Of a DNA stretch of 64,000 nucleotides, positions 1-9,797 are shown piece after piece. Numbering within the stretch: position 1 is the stretch's first letter; each line of letters starts with the position of its first letter. This DNA comes from Xanthomonas fragariae (lineage in GTDB: Bacteria; Pseudomonadota; Gammaproteobacteria; Xanthomonadales; Xanthomonadaceae). Position numbers and translations under genes: made by a program. Under the pieces are notes generated by a model. That model searched no databases. It was not told the origin of the DNA and saw nothing but the letters and a program-made list of their open reading frames with translations. The DNA is taken from NCBI RefSeq assembly GCF_900183975.1, contig NZ_LT853882.1, positions 1,915,501 to 1,979,500 on the forward strand. The letters run 5' to 3'.

Positions 1-1044
1 TAGCACCTGCGGCACGCGTGCATGGATCAGCTGTTCCAAGTAGCCGGTGAGTTGTTCGGACTTGGTGCGTAGCGCGGCCATACCGGCGTGATCGAACAGC
101 TCCAACGACGCACGCAACGGAGCCAGTGCCAGCACCGGCGGATTGCTCAGCTGCCAGCCTTCGGCGCCAGGCGAGGGCACGAACTGCGGGTCCATGCGGA
201 AGCGCGTTTGCTGCGCGTGCCCCCACCAGCCAGCCATGCGCGGTAAATCGCTGTGGGCGTGGCGTTGGTGAACAAAGCAGCCGCCCACCGCACCTGGACC
301 GGCGTTGAGATATTTGTAGTGGCACCACACCGCGAAATCGACGCCATCGTCGTGCAGCGTCAGGGGAAGATTGCCGACCGCATGCGCCAGGTCCAAGCCC
401 ACCGCAGCGCCCTGTGCACGCGCCAGCCGCACGATTTCGCCCAGATCGAAGGCTTGGCCAGTGCGGTACTGGACGCCTGGCCACAGCACCAACGCAAGAC
501 GCGGGCCGTGCTGTGCGATGGCATCGGTAATCGCCGCCATCGATAACGTGCCATTCGGTTCATCGGCGTCCACTTCGATCAGGTGCGTGGCCGGATCCAG
601 CCCGTGCAGTCGCAGTTGCGATTCCACCGCATGTCGGTCGGACGGAAACGCGCCCGCTTCGATCAAGATCGCGCCGCGCTGCGGCGTGGGGCGATAAAAG
701 CTGACCATCATCAGGTGCAGATTGACGCTTAGCGCGTTCATTGCCACCACTTCGCCTGGCAGTGCGCCGACCACGCGTGCCAAGCAGTCGCGCACCAGTT
801 GGTGATAGGTCAGCCATTGTGTGGGTCCGGTAAAGTGACCTTCCACCCCAAGTGCGCCCCATTGGTCGAGCACCTCGGCGACCATCGCGCGCGTGGCGCG
901 CGGTTGCAGGCCGAGCGAATGGCCGACGAGATAGGTCTGCTCCTGGTCGCCATGCTGCGGGAACACGAAGTCATCGCGCAGGCTGCGCAGCGGGTCGGCG
1001 ACATCCAGCGCAGCGGCATGGGAGCGGGACAGAGGGTCGATCAT
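1..1044 (-). CDS. kynU: kynureninase, C-terminus outside the window
   Basis: This PLP enzyme cleaves kynurenine or 3-hydroxykynurenine to (3-hydroxy)anthranilate plus alanine, a cytosolic step of tryptophan breakdown and of NAD synthesis via quinolinate. The reading frame is open from ATG at 1044 to base 1 (348 codons, against about 420 for the family), so only the C-terminus is missing. Visible marks are the N-terminal YLVGHSLGLQPR stretch (residues 36-47), the PLP-anchoring region GLDLAHA (214-220) and the Schiff-base lysine in WCHYKYLNAGPGA (K242). It lies 35 bases behind the FUSC gene and shares its strand with 3-hydroxyanthranilate dioxygenase, so the three probably form one transcript. 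The assignment is firm. Confidence 0.93.
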   Translation of the reverse strand, partial: MIDPLSRSHAAALDVADPLRSLRDDFVFPQHGDQEQTYLVGHSLGLQPRATRAMVAEVLDQWGALGVEGHFTGPTQWLTYHQLVRDCLARVVGALPGEVVAMNALSVNLHLMMVSFYRPTPQRGAILIEAGAFPSDRHAVESQLRLHGLDPATHLIEVDADEPNGTLSMAAITDAIAQHGPRLALVLWPGVQYRTGQAFDLGEIVRLARAQGAAVGLDLAHAVGNLPLTLHDDGVDFAVWCHYKYLNAGPGAVGGCFVHQRHAHSDLPRMAGWWGHAQQTRFRMDPQFVPSPGAEGWQLSNPPVLALAPLRASLELFDHAGMAALRTKSEQLTGYLEQLIHARVPQVL

Positions 1045-1079
1045 TGTGGTGCTCGCAACGCAGGTATCAGCGCTGCAGT

Positions 1080-3269
1080 TTACCTGCCGGCGCCCTGTGC
1101 ACTGTCATGTACGGCCGGCGGCTCGGTCGAAGCTGGTCGGGCAGGGCGCAGCAGATGGGTCAGTGTGCCGATGCTGTCGGTGATGCGGTCCACGGTGTCG
1201 GCCACTGCGGCGGTAGTCGGTGAGCCGTCCGGCAATGCGGCCAATGCGTCGGACAGCCGGCGCTCGGCGCTGCGCAAGGTGGTCGCGGCGGGGATGCCGC
1301 CGTTGATCAGGCAGTCGATCAGTTCGGACAGCGCCTGGTCGGCCTGTTCTGCGAACGCGAACAACGCTTCCAGCGTAGGTAACGGGTGGCCGTCGCGTAG
1401 CACCGCCTCCAGCGACAACGTGGCGCGGATCAGCCGGTTACCGTTGGCCAGCAGCGATTCGGCGAGTTTGAGTTCCTGCAGATTGCGCTGGCTGCGGGGC
1501 TCGCCACGCAAGCGTTCGATCGAGGCCTGCGCATTGGTACGTGCTACCCGTGCGGCGGCGCGAGTATCGCTCAGATCATCCATCTTGCCGAGCAACAAAT
1601 TGCGCAGATGATCGCGATAGGCGCTGAGCAACTGCGCCAGCGAGGCACGGATATGCCGGCGTTCGCGCGTCGGCCATAGCGCGTAAGCGATCAGCGCCAG
1701 TGCGCTACCGGCCACAGTGGCTTGCAGGCGCGCGCCGACGGCCTCGCCCGGGGACACGCCTTCGAACGACAGCAACAATACCAGCATGCCGGTCACAAAC
1801 GCCACGCCAATGCCGTAGTTCACCTGCGTCAACAAACGAAAGCCCAGGCAGAGCAACGCCAGCAAGGCCATGCGGATGTTGACGCCATCCATCGCCAGAT
1901 GCGCCAGCAACGTGGCCACCAACAAACCGACGAAGGTGCCGGCCACACGCAACGCACCGAACCTGAAAGTGCCGCCGAAATCCGGCTTGAGCACGATGGC
2001 GGTGGTCATCGGGATCCAGAACCCGTGCGGGATCTGCTGCCAGCGTTGGAAGGCGATCGCCAGTGCAAGACACGCGCCGCAGCGCAACGCATGCCGGAAG
2101 GCCACCGACGACAGATCCAGGTTCGCCCGCAAGGCCGCCCAGGTCGCGGCCGGACGCAGCGCCGCCGGCAAGCGTGCTTCGGCCAATTGCGCCTGGATTT
2201 CGCCACGGCTGCTGGCCCAGTGCGCGTTGCGGATCAATGCGCGCAGCTGGCCGCCCAACCCTTGCGCACGCGCCACCGCCACACGCACCAACCGACGCTC
2301 GCGGGTATCGGCGTTGTCGTGCTGAAACTGCGCGAGGGCGCTGACCAGATCATCGAAGCCGGTCATCGAGGCATTGGCGGCGGCCGGGTCTTCGCCGACC
2401 GTCATTGCGAGGGCTAGTTGTTGCAGCACGATCGCGCTGCGTTCGAGCACCCGCTCGATTGCCGGGCGCGCTTGCGAGTCGGTCAGGCGGGTGTCGGCAT
2501 CGGCCAGCGACAACAATTCCAGCCGCACGCGATCGCACAGCTCGGCGATGATGCGAAAGCTCTGCACGGCAATCGCTCGCGAACGATGTTCGCCGTGCAG
2601 CATCACCATCGCATCGAGCACTTCCTGGGTCGCGGGCGGCGGGGCGCTGGCTTCCGGGCGCTGGCGTGCGATGCCTGCCAGTTGCCGCATCAGGTCGGCC
2701 AGCGCAAAACGTTCGGGGCGATAGCGTTGCAATGGCCACGCGGCTAACGCCAACACCACTTGCAACAGACCGCCGGCGAAGATCAACGCCGCAACGCTCG
2801 GTGCCTGCTCCGTCGGCAATCGCATATCGGCACTGACCACCAGCAGGATCATGCTGGTCAAGCCCACGCGCGCGGCCACCGGGCCGAGCGCCACCAGCAA
2901 GCCGCCTCCCAGTCCGAGCAATAATCCGGCGACCACCAGCGCGGGTGTGTCATGGCCGACCCAGATGCCGAGCAACGCGGCCAGGCCGGCTGCCAGCGCG
3001 GCCATCAACATGCGCTGCAGGCGTGCACGATACGGACCGGGCTGGTCGGAGAACATGGTGTTGAGCGCGCCGCTGCACACCGCCAGGCCGGCGGCGACAT
3101 GCCCGGTCACCACACCCACCGCCAGCGGCAGCACCACCGCAGCGGTATTGCGCAGGGCAACGCGCAACGGCACGTCACGCGGTTTGAGATCGATCAGTGC
3201 GCGCAGCATGGTGCGGACTGCAGTGGGTTCAACTGGCGTGTGCACTGCGTGCGCCCGCGCCAGCCCCAC
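1080..3269 (-). CDS. FUSC/YccS-type inner-membrane protein
   Basis: This 729-aa predicted inner-membrane protein has the FUSC layout. A first hydrophobic block of about six helices (residues about 40-190) is followed by a soluble stretch (about 190-385), a second helical block (about 390-530) and a soluble C-terminal region. Relatives include YccS and the aromatic-acid exporter AaeB, so efflux of a kynurenine-pathway aromatic acid is an attractive but unproven role. The start used is GTG at 3269, directly after the haaO stop; ATG at 3209 (MLRALIDLKPRDVPLR) is an equally likely start. It sits between haaO and kynU with almost no spacing, which suggests an operon. Confidence 0.8.
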   Translation of the reverse strand: MGLARAHAVHTPVEPTAVRTMLRALIDLKPRDVPLRVALRNTAAVVLPLAVGVVTGHVAAGLAVCSGALNTMFSDQPGPYRARLQRMLMAALAAGLAALLGIWVGHDTPALVVAGLLLGLGGGLLVALGPVAARVGLTSMILLVVSADMRLPTEQAPSVAALIFAGGLLQVVLALAAWPLQRYRPERFALADLMRQLAGIARQRPEASAPPPATQEVLDAMVMLHGEHRSRAIAVQSFRIIAELCDRVRLELLSLADADTRLTDSQARPAIERVLERSAIVLQQLALAMTVGEDPAAANASMTGFDDLVSALAQFQHDNADTRERRLVRVAVARAQGLGGQLRALIRNAHWASSRGEIQAQLAEARLPAALRPAATWAALRANLDLSSVAFRHALRCGACLALAIAFQRWQQIPHGFWIPMTTAIVLKPDFGGTFRFGALRVAGTFVGLLVATLLAHLAMDGVNIRMALLALLCLGFRLLTQVNYGIGVAFVTGMLVLLLSFEGVSPGEAVGARLQATVAGSALALIAYALWPTRERRHIRASLAQLLSAYRDHLRNLLLGKMDDLSDTRAAARVARTNAQASIERLRGEPRSQRNLQELKLAESLLANGNRLIRATLSLEAVLRDGHPLPTLEALFAFAEQADQALSELIDCLINGGIPAATTLRSAERRLSDALAALPDGSPTTAAVADTVDRITDSIGTLTHLLRPARPASTEPPAVHDSAQGAGR

Positions 3270-3800
3270 TTACGCCTGGACCGTGACATACCGCTCGGGC
3301 GCTGGATGCACGTGCCCGCACTGCGTGCAGGTGCGTAGCGCAAGCGAGCGGTAGAAATGATCGAATACCGGCGGGAAGTCGGTTTCGATGTTCTGCAGCT
3401 GAAACATCGCTTCATACAACTTGTGATTGCACTGCGGGCAATACCACTGCAGGCCATCGCGCTCGTGCGGGAGCCGTTCGCGTTCGATGACCAGGCCGAT
3501 AGAGCCGGCGGCGCGTTGCGGCGAGTGCGGCACCTTTGGTGGAAGCAGAAAAATTTCGCCGGCGCGGATCGGGACGTCACGCGCGACGCCTTCGTCCTGC
3601 ACCTTCAGCACCATCTCGCCTTCGAGCTGGAAGAACCACTCCGGGCCTTCGTCGTAGTGATAGTCGGTGCGCGTATTCGGCCCGCCGACGATCATAATGA
3701 TGAAGCCGTCCTGCTGGATGCACTTGTTGCCGACCGGCGGCTTGAGCAGGTGGCGGTGTTGCGCGATCCAGGCATGCAGGTTGATCGGCGGGATCAGCAT
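3270..3800 (-). CDS. nbaC: 3-hydroxyanthranilate 3,4-dioxygenase
   Basis: This non-haem iron cupin dioxygenase opens 3-hydroxyanthranilate to the precursor of quinolinate. At 176 aa from ATG 3800 ([11 protein letters not shown]) it has the normal bacterial length. The cupin carries the expected metal-binding pattern around [20 protein letters not shown], and the C-terminus has two rubredoxin-like Cys pairs (CPQC and CTQC) typical of the bacterial enzyme. A longer in-frame extension to 4175 has no family resemblance and overlaps carbonic anhydrase, so it was rejected. Its stop is directly adjacent to the FUSC start, and kynU follows, linking it to tryptophan-to-quinolinate metabolism. Confidence 0.95.
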   Translation of the reverse strand: MLIPPINLHAWIAQHRHLLKPPVGNKCIQQDGFIIMIVGGPNTRTDYHYDEGPEWFFQLEGEMVLKVQDEGVARDVPIRAGEIFLLPPKVPHSPQRAAGSIGLVIERERLPHERDGLQWYCPQCNHKLYEAMFQLQNIETDFPPVFDHFYRSLALRTCTQCGHVHPAPERYVTVQA

Positions 3801-3885
3801 GGACGTTCCTCGGCGAAGAAGACGTCCAGCATAGCCAACCGAAGGCGCCGATGGGCGCCCCCTAGTGTGCGTCGTCGGGTACGGC

Positions 3886-4548
3886 TCAGCGTTCGGCGTG
3901 ATCGGCCTGGATCTGCGCCAGCGCTGTGTCGTAACGTTCCTGCAGCAATTCGGGGCGGTCGATCGACATGCCCAGATCGTGCACGCGGCCATCGCGCAGA
4001 CTGTAGACCCAGCCATGCACGCACAGCTCCTGGCTGCGTTCCCAGGCATCGCGCACGATGGTTGTACGGCAGACGTTGACGACCTGCTCGAGCACGTTGA
4101 GCTCGCACAAGCGTGCGTGCTGCACCGGCAGGTCGCCGGCGTGGTGCAGGCAGGCCGCGTGCTTGTCGGCCACATCGGTGACGTGACGGATCCAGTTGTC
4201 GACCAGGCCCATGCGTTTCTGGGTGAGGCTGGCGAACACGCCGCCGCAGCCGTAATGGCCGACCACCAGCACGTGACGCACCTTGAGCACGTCCACCGCG
4301 AACTGAATCACCGACAGGCAGTTCAGATCGGTATGCACCACCACATTGGCGACGTTGCGATGGACGAACACCTCGCCCGGCGCCATGTCGATGATCTGGT
4401 TGGCCGGCACACGCGAGTCCGAGCAGCCGATCCACAGATATTCGGGGGTCTGTTGGGTGGACAGCTTGGAGAAGAATTCCGGGTCTTCGCGACAGATGCG
4501 CTCGGACCAGGCACGGTTGTTTTCAAGTAAATGGTTGAGCTCGTTCAT
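3886..4548 (-). CDS. can: beta-class carbonic anhydrase
   Basis: This 220-aa cytosolic zinc enzyme interconverts CO2 and bicarbonate. The beta-class zinc ligands are visible: the [11 protein letters not shown] motif (Cys and the Asp/Arg dyad) near residues 42-52, and HYGCGGV near residue 98, supplying His and Cys. Length and N-terminus ([26 protein letters not shown]) match the Can/CynT2 group. It is transcribed on the same strand as haaO with an 85-base gap and is probably an independent unit. Confidence 0.95.
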   Translation of the reverse strand: MNELNHLLENNRAWSERICREDPEFFSKLSTQQTPEYLWIGCSDSRVPANQIIDMAPGEVFVHRNVANVVVHTDLNCLSVIQFAVDVLKVRHVLVVGHYGCGGVFASLTQKRMGLVDNWIRHVTDVADKHAACLHHAGDLPVQHARLCELNVLEQVVNVCRTTIVRDAWERSQELCVHGWVYSLRDGRVHDLGMSIDRPELLQERYDTALAQIQADHAER

Positions 4549-4641
4549 GCGCGCAGTATTCCAGATGGTGCAGGGGGGGGAGGCAAGCGGAAAGAGGAGC
4601 CATAAAGCGGTAGTGCAGACATCCGGCGTAAGCGGTGCCGT

Positions 4642-5086
4642 TCAGGCCGTGCCATCGCGTGCACGCAGGGCATCGCGCTTTAGCGCGGCGACTTCTTGGG
4701 AGTTGGTGGACGCTTGCAATGCCAGCGCATCGCTTACCGCTGCAACATGACCGGCTATAACGACCATGCAGATGCGCGACGGCGTAATTCCAGGTCGGCA
4801 CGCGCGCAGTGGCTTCCTTGTCCGTATACCAGCTCGGCGAAACGTAGGCATGCGGCCCTTGCACCACGATCACCGCATCACCAGGCTGGCGTGCCTGCGG
4901 GTTGGGGCGCGCCCAGTGGCCTTCGATGATCACTGCCTGCGCATCGCGCCGATACAGCACCGGCAGATGCGAGATCGCCGGCTGGCCGTCGTCGCCCTGG
5001 CTGATCAGGGTGACGAACGGGTCGCGTACGAACAGCCAGTCCAGCAAGGCCAGATCGGTCTGCGCAAACGCGCGTGGGGTGTACAT
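4642..5086 (-). pseudogene. PaiB-like FMN-binding regulator, internally deleted and frameshifted
   Basis: The first about 110 residues read as an intact PaiB-family N-terminus (MYTPRAFAQTDLALL to WNYAVAHLHG), including the PHAYVSPSWY and VPTWNYAV motifs of the flavin-binding fold. After HLHG (about 4760) the frame becomes unrelated. A second frame ending at 4642 carries a plausible family C-terminus, AVSDALALQASTNSQEVAAL onward. PaiB proteins are about 210 aa, so roughly 60-65 internal codons are missing and the remaining ends are out of frame. The gene is very probably inactive. The C-terminal match is recalled from the family, not computed. Confidence 0.7.
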
Positions 5087-5087
5087 G

Positions 5088-5414
5088 TCAGGCGCGGCCG
5101 CCCAAGGTCAGCACCATGCACTCGCGCAAGTGCGCATCGTCCTCGGCACGCGGCGGCGTTACCTCGCTCAGGGAGAAACCGCGCATCAACGCGTCTTCTT
5201 CGTCCAGTCCATCGAGCGAAACGAATTCGGCATCGAACAACGCCGCGCGTGCGCCGTCTTCGCTGTCGTAAGGCAGCGTCTTGCCATCGCTGTCCAGAAC
5301 CTCGGCGGTACCGGCCTGCTTGACGCGCAGACGTGCCCAGATCAGCGTGCGGCCGATCGTGGCCAGCCACCACGAATCGTGGTCGTCGTGTGCAATGTCG
5401 TGCGGTGCGTTCAT
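5088..5414 (-). CDS. small acidic conserved hypothetical protein
   Basis: This 108-aa soluble protein of unknown function is acidic, with no signal peptide or membrane segment. Notable stretches are HDSWWLATIGRTLIWARLRV at residues 12-31 and an acidic middle (FVSLDGLDEEDAL). Its start ATG at 5414 overlaps the stop of the upstream gene, and it is the last intact member of a run of three overlapping small genes. Translational coupling suggests it works with, or is co-regulated with, the two small membrane proteins. No family was recognised. Confidence 0.75.
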   Translation of the reverse strand: MNAPHDIAHDDHDSWWLATIGRTLIWARLRVKQAGTAEVLDSDGKTLPYDSEDGARAALFDAEFVSLDGLDEEDALMRGFSLSEVTPPRAEDDAHLRECMVLTLGGRA

Positions 5415-5716
5415 GGCATTACCTTGGAAAGCAGGCTGAGCAGGGCCGCCATGCCCAGGCCGAGGAAGATGGTCAGCAGCGACAGCCAGGCGGGTGTGGC
5501 CAGACCGGACAGCGCACTGTCGCTGTGGCTGCGGTAGCGGCGCGTCAGCAACCAACGCAGCGCGGCAGGGCTGATGAAGGCCGGGTCGCCGAAGCTGGCC
5601 AGCGCCTCGGGATGGCGGTCGCGCATGTGCACCAGCGTCAGGGGCCAGAAGATCAGTAGAGCGGTGAGCCCGGCCACTGCGACACCGACAAAACACAGCG
5701 CGAAGAACAGGGTCAT
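5411..5716 (-). CDS. small membrane protein, unknown function
   Basis: This 101-aa predicted inner-membrane protein has two helices: residues about 2-28 (FFALCFVGVAVAGLTALLIF) and about 75-98 (AWLSLLTIFLGLGMAALLSL). Between them lies a loop containing LTRRYRSHSDSAL, similar in style to universal-stress-B-like small membrane proteins, though that link is weak. It overlaps its upstream neighbour by four bases (ATGA) and its downstream neighbour by four, so the three genes are translated as a coupled set. No function is assigned. Confidence 0.75.
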   Translation of the reverse strand: MTLFFALCFVGVAVAGLTALLIFWPLTLVHMRDRHPEALASFGDPAFISPAALRWLLTRRYRSHSDSALSGLATPAWLSLLTIFLGLGMAALLSLLSKVMP

Positions 5717-5967
5717 GTGCCCGCCATCCTCAGTGCGAATTTGGGAAGTACCGCGCCAATGACGATCGCAGCGCTGGACCGCCACAGAGCGGTGATGGCA
5801 TTGCCGATCGCCGCGCGGGCGGGTTCGTTCTGCCACCACGTGGCGCGATCGGGCTGGCGTGCCGACACGCGTGCAAGCCGTACGCCGTGCAGGCAGGCAA
5901 TCCCGGCTGCGACCAGTGCCAGCACCAAAGCCAACACCTGCAACGTGGAGGCGACCAGCAGGCTCAC
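5713..5967 (-). CDS. small membrane protein, unknown function
   Basis: This 84-aa protein has a strong N-terminal helix (residues 3-27, LLVASTLQVLALVLALVAAG) and a second weaker one near residues 62-78 (SSAAIVIGAVLPKFAL). It is the first of three overlapping genes; its stop overlaps the next start as ATGA at 5713-5716. It begins one base downstream of the asnS stop on the same strand, so it may be read through from asnS. No family was recognised. Confidence 0.7.
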   Translation of the reverse strand: MSLLVASTLQVLALVLALVAAGIACLHGVRLARVSARQPDRATWWQNEPARAAIGNAITALWRSSAAIVIGAVLPKFALRMAGT

Positions 5968-5968
5968 C

Positions 5969-7363
<1,395 letters not shown>

Positions 7364-7564
7364 GACTTTTCCTCGCCGTAGCGACCTTGAATGGCCTGCG
7401 AGTTTACTGGCTGCGGCCGCGCTGGCGCGAGCGTCTGAATAGCTTGCTGCCGTGCCGTGCCGTGCCGTGCTTGTCTGGCGCGACGCGTGCCCCCATCTGC
7501 CGAGAACGTCGATGCTGCCGTTCCGGCCTCGCTATACTTGCCACCATTGTTTTGGAGTGTCTCC

Positions 7565-7903
7565 ATGGCCATCAGCCTTACCCCCGCCGCGCTGGAGCGT
7601 GTGCAACGTTTCGTGCAGCAGACCCCGGGCGCGCTGGGCCTGCGCTTTGGCGTGACCAAGACCGGTTGCTCCGGCTGGGGCCACATCACCGACCTGGCAC
7701 GCGATCAGCGCGACGACGACGCGGTGTTCGAGCAGGGCGGGGTGCGCATTTTCGTCGACCCCACCAGCCTGCCGCTGGTGGACGGCACTTGCATCGACTT
7801 CGGCAAGCATGGCCTTGGCGAGACCTTCACCTTCAGCAATCCCAATGCTACCGCCGAGTGCGGATGTGGGGAAAGCTTCACCACCGAGGCCGACAAGGCG
7901 TAA
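7565..7903 (+). CDS. A-type iron-sulfur carrier (IscA/SufA/ErpA family)
   Basis: This 112-aa HesB/IscA-type protein binds and transfers Fe-S clusters to client apoproteins. The three conserved cysteines are present: one in KTGCSGWGH (about residue 37) and two in ECGCGESF (about residues 98-100). ATG at 7565 was chosen over upstream in-frame starts because it begins the family N-terminus MAISLTPAALERV. It is monocistronic and sits away from other isc/suf genes, so which carrier it is cannot be decided. Confidence 0.92.
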   Translation: MAISLTPAALERVQRFVQQTPGALGLRFGVTKTGCSGWGHITDLARDQRDDDAVFEQGGVRIFVDPTSLPLVDGTCIDFGKHGLGETFTFSNPNATAECGCGESFTTEADKA

Positions 7904-8227
7904 AGGATGACAGAGGCTGGGACATCCGGCCTTGAATGGAGTTGGCGCTTGCGGCATTGCGGAGCTCCTCCCGCCGCCGCCCGATTGCCGGCGGGTTTGG
8001 GCGCGTTCGAGAACTGCCTTGCTGCCATGCGCTGCGTTGTCTGTTGGCCACAGTCGGGCTGAAGACGCGTCTGCCTGGAGCCAGTTGCAGCTAACTAGCT
8101 GAACTGCCATACTTTCTGGCTTCCTGCCCGGTTCCGGGTGGGAGCCCTTGCTCCACCGGCCCGCTTTGCGCGGGGTACCGGGGAGCTGTCCGGCCCACGT
8201 GGCCACATCCGAAAGGTAAAAAACAAC
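7904..8227 (+). promoter_or_regulatory. rpsF leader region with clustered hairpins
   Basis: This 324-base gap has no plausible gene. Its last 100 bases precede rpsF and can form several small hairpins: CCCGG/CCGGG at 8128-8139, GGAG/CTCC near 8141-8154, and a bulged stem at 8156-8181 (ccgg at 8156-8159 and 8178-8181 around cccgc/gcggg). Many bacteria regulate this operon through S6:S18 binding to an rpsF leader hairpin. The bulged stem is a candidate for that element, by inference only. Confidence 0.4.
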
Positions 8228-8665
8228 ATGAGTCGTCATTACGAAGTCGTGTTCCTGGTCCACCCGGATCAGAGCGAGCAGGTCCCGGCCATGATCGAGC
8301 GCTACAAGTCGCTGATCGAGGGCGGTAACGGCAGCATCCACCGTCTGGAAGATTGGGGCCGTCGTCAGCTGGCCTACCCGATCCAGAATCTGGTGAAGGC
8401 ACACTACGTGCTGTTCAACATCGAAGTCGACCAGGCCGTGCTGAGCGAGCTGGTGGAAAGCTTCCGTTTCAACGATGCGGTGCTGCGTCACCTGGTCGTC
8501 AAGCGCGATGGCCCGGACACAGAGCAGTCGCTGATCATGAAGAGCAAGGACGAGAAGGGTGACAAGCCCGAGCGTAGCGAGCGTCGTCGTCGTGACGACG
8601 AGGAAGGCGATGCTGCACCTGCTGCCGCCACCGATACCGACGGCGACACCGCCGAAGCCGCTTAA
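8228..8665 (+). CDS. rpsF: 30S ribosomal protein S6
   Basis: This 145-aa protein of the small subunit platform binds 16S rRNA together with S18. The core fold runs over residues 1-100 ([30 protein letters not shown]). It is followed by a long charged tail rich in Asp, Glu and Arg ([20 protein letters not shown]) that is longer than in E. coli. It is the first gene of rpsF-rpsR-rplI, with an 11-base gap to rpsR. Confidence 0.98.
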   Translation: MSRHYEVVFLVHPDQSEQVPAMIERYKSLIEGGNGSIHRLEDWGRRQLAYPIQNLVKAHYVLFNIEVDQAVLSELVESFRFNDAVLRHLVVKRDGPDTEQSLIMKSKDEKGDKPERSERRRRDDEEGDAAPAAATDTDGDTAEAA

Positions 8666-8676
8666 GGAGCGCTGTC

Positions 8677-8907
8677 ATGTCCAAGTTCTTCCGTCGTCGC
8701 AAGTTCTGCAAGTTCACCGCCGAGGGCGTCAAGGAGATCGATTACAAGGATCTCAACACCCTGCGTCAGTACCTCACCGAGAACGGCAAGATAGTGCCGA
8801 GCCGCGTGACCGGTACCAAGTCCAAGTACCAGCGTCAGCTGGCAACGGCCGTCAAGCGCGCGCGTTTCCTGGCGCTGATTCCGTATACGGACAATCACGA
8901 CGTCTAA
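8677..8907 (+). CDS. rpsR: 30S ribosomal protein S18
   Basis: This 76-aa primary small-subunit protein is the partner of S6. The family signature is clear ([10 protein letters not shown] at the N-terminus, [20 protein letters not shown] in the C-terminal half). A Shine-Dalgarno-like AAGGAGCG precedes the ATG at 8677. The 229-base gap to rplI carries an unusual set of alternative hairpins, described separately. Confidence 0.98.
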   Translation: MSKFFRRRKFCKFTAEGVKEIDYKDLNTLRQYLTENGKIVPSRVTGTKSKYQRQLATAVKRARFLALIPYTDNHDV

Positions 8908-8934
8908 GTAACTGCGCGCGGGAATCCGCCAGTT

Positions 8935-8975
8935 GTGCGGGTTCTTCTCGCAAAGCCCGCACGTCCATGTGCGGG
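8935..8975 (+). terminator. alternative hairpins between rpsR and rplI
   Basis: Three segments can pair in two exclusive ways. gtgcggg at 8935-8941 can pair with cccgcac at 8956-8962 (loop 14). The same cccgcac can instead pair with gtgcggg at 8969-8975 (loop 6). There is no good U-run after either stem, so this could be a weak terminator, an attenuator or an RNA-processing site rather than a strong stop signal. Confidence 0.5.
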
Positions 8976-9136
8976 TTATCAAACTGATAGAAGCTGGTGA
9001 TTCGGGGATGCGGTGTTGATCGTTGCTTTGCTTTTTACGATTACCGATTCCAAATCCCGATTTCCGGCCTCACCTATTCGGACAGCAAGCGTTGCGCCAG
9101 CGAAGTGCCGGCGCTAACGAATAACGGAGCACCACC

Positions 9137-9586
9137 ATGGATTTGATTCTTCTGCAGAAAGTGACCAACCTGGGCAACCTGGGCGACAAAGTCAGCGTCA
9201 AGCCGGGCTACGGCCGCAATTTCCTCGTGCCGCAGGGCAAGGCCGTTCCGGCCACCGCTGCCAATGTCGAGGCGTTCGAAACCAAGCGTGCCGAGTACGA
9301 AGCCAAGGCCAACACCATCCTGGCCGATGCACAGAGCCGCGCCGGCAAGTTCGAAGGCGCCAGCGTTACCATCGGTGCGCATGCGTCGGCCGAAGGCAAG
9401 CTGTACGGCTCGGTTGGTCCGCGCGACATTGCCGAGGCGTTCACCGCCGCCGGCCTGCCGCTGGAAAAGAGCGAAGTGATCTTGGGCGAAGGCGCATTCC
9501 GCAATGTCGGCGAGTACGACGTTGTGCTGCACCTGCACGCCGATGTGGAAACCATGGTCAAAGTCATCATCGAATCCGACGCCTGA
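9137..9586 (+). CDS. rplI: 50S ribosomal protein L9
   Basis: This 149-aa large-subunit protein has the classic two-lobe layout. The N-terminal domain binds 23S rRNA ([34 protein letters not shown]), a long connecting helix follows, and the C-terminal domain ends in [13 protein letters not shown]. It is the third gene of the S6 operon and is followed by a strong terminator. Confidence 0.98.
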   Translation: MDLILLQKVTNLGNLGDKVSVKPGYGRNFLVPQGKAVPATAANVEAFETKRAEYEAKANTILADAQSRAGKFEGASVTIGAHASAEGKLYGSVGPRDIAEAFTAAGLPLEKSEVILGEGAFRNVGEYDVVLHLHADVETMVKVIIESDA

Positions 9587-9607
9587 TCCACGCCGCATGC
9601 ACTATCC

Positions 9608-9633
9608 AAAGGGCGCCTTGTTAGGCGCCCTTT
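9608..9633 (+). terminator. rho-independent terminator after rplI
   Basis: A perfect 10-bp stem, aaagggcgcc (9608-9617) and ggcgcccttt (9624-9633), with loop ttgtta and a T-rich tail (tttgcctttg) 22 bases after the rplI stop. It ends the rpsF operon before smc. Confidence 0.9.
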
Positions 9634-9797
9634 GCCTTTGCATCGGGCGCCGCCAGTGATGGCAGGCCCGTTATACTCGTGTTCCATTACCGGTGCCACG
9701 GTCCAGAGATCTTACCGATCAATGGGTTAGATCCCGGCTTCACAGGAAAACGCGCCTGCCGGCTTTGTCCGCGCGGTGCCCGGAACCCTCCAGTCCC

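Noticed and set aside
1722..2417. 231-codon plus-strand open frame inside the FUSC gene
   Set aside because: Antisense shadow of a well-supported gene; no family features and biased composition typical of GC-rich shadows.
3270..4175. Long form of 3-hydroxyanthranilate dioxygenase from 4175
   Set aside because: The extra N-terminus overlaps carbonic anhydrase and lacks family similarity; ATG 3800 gives the normal length.
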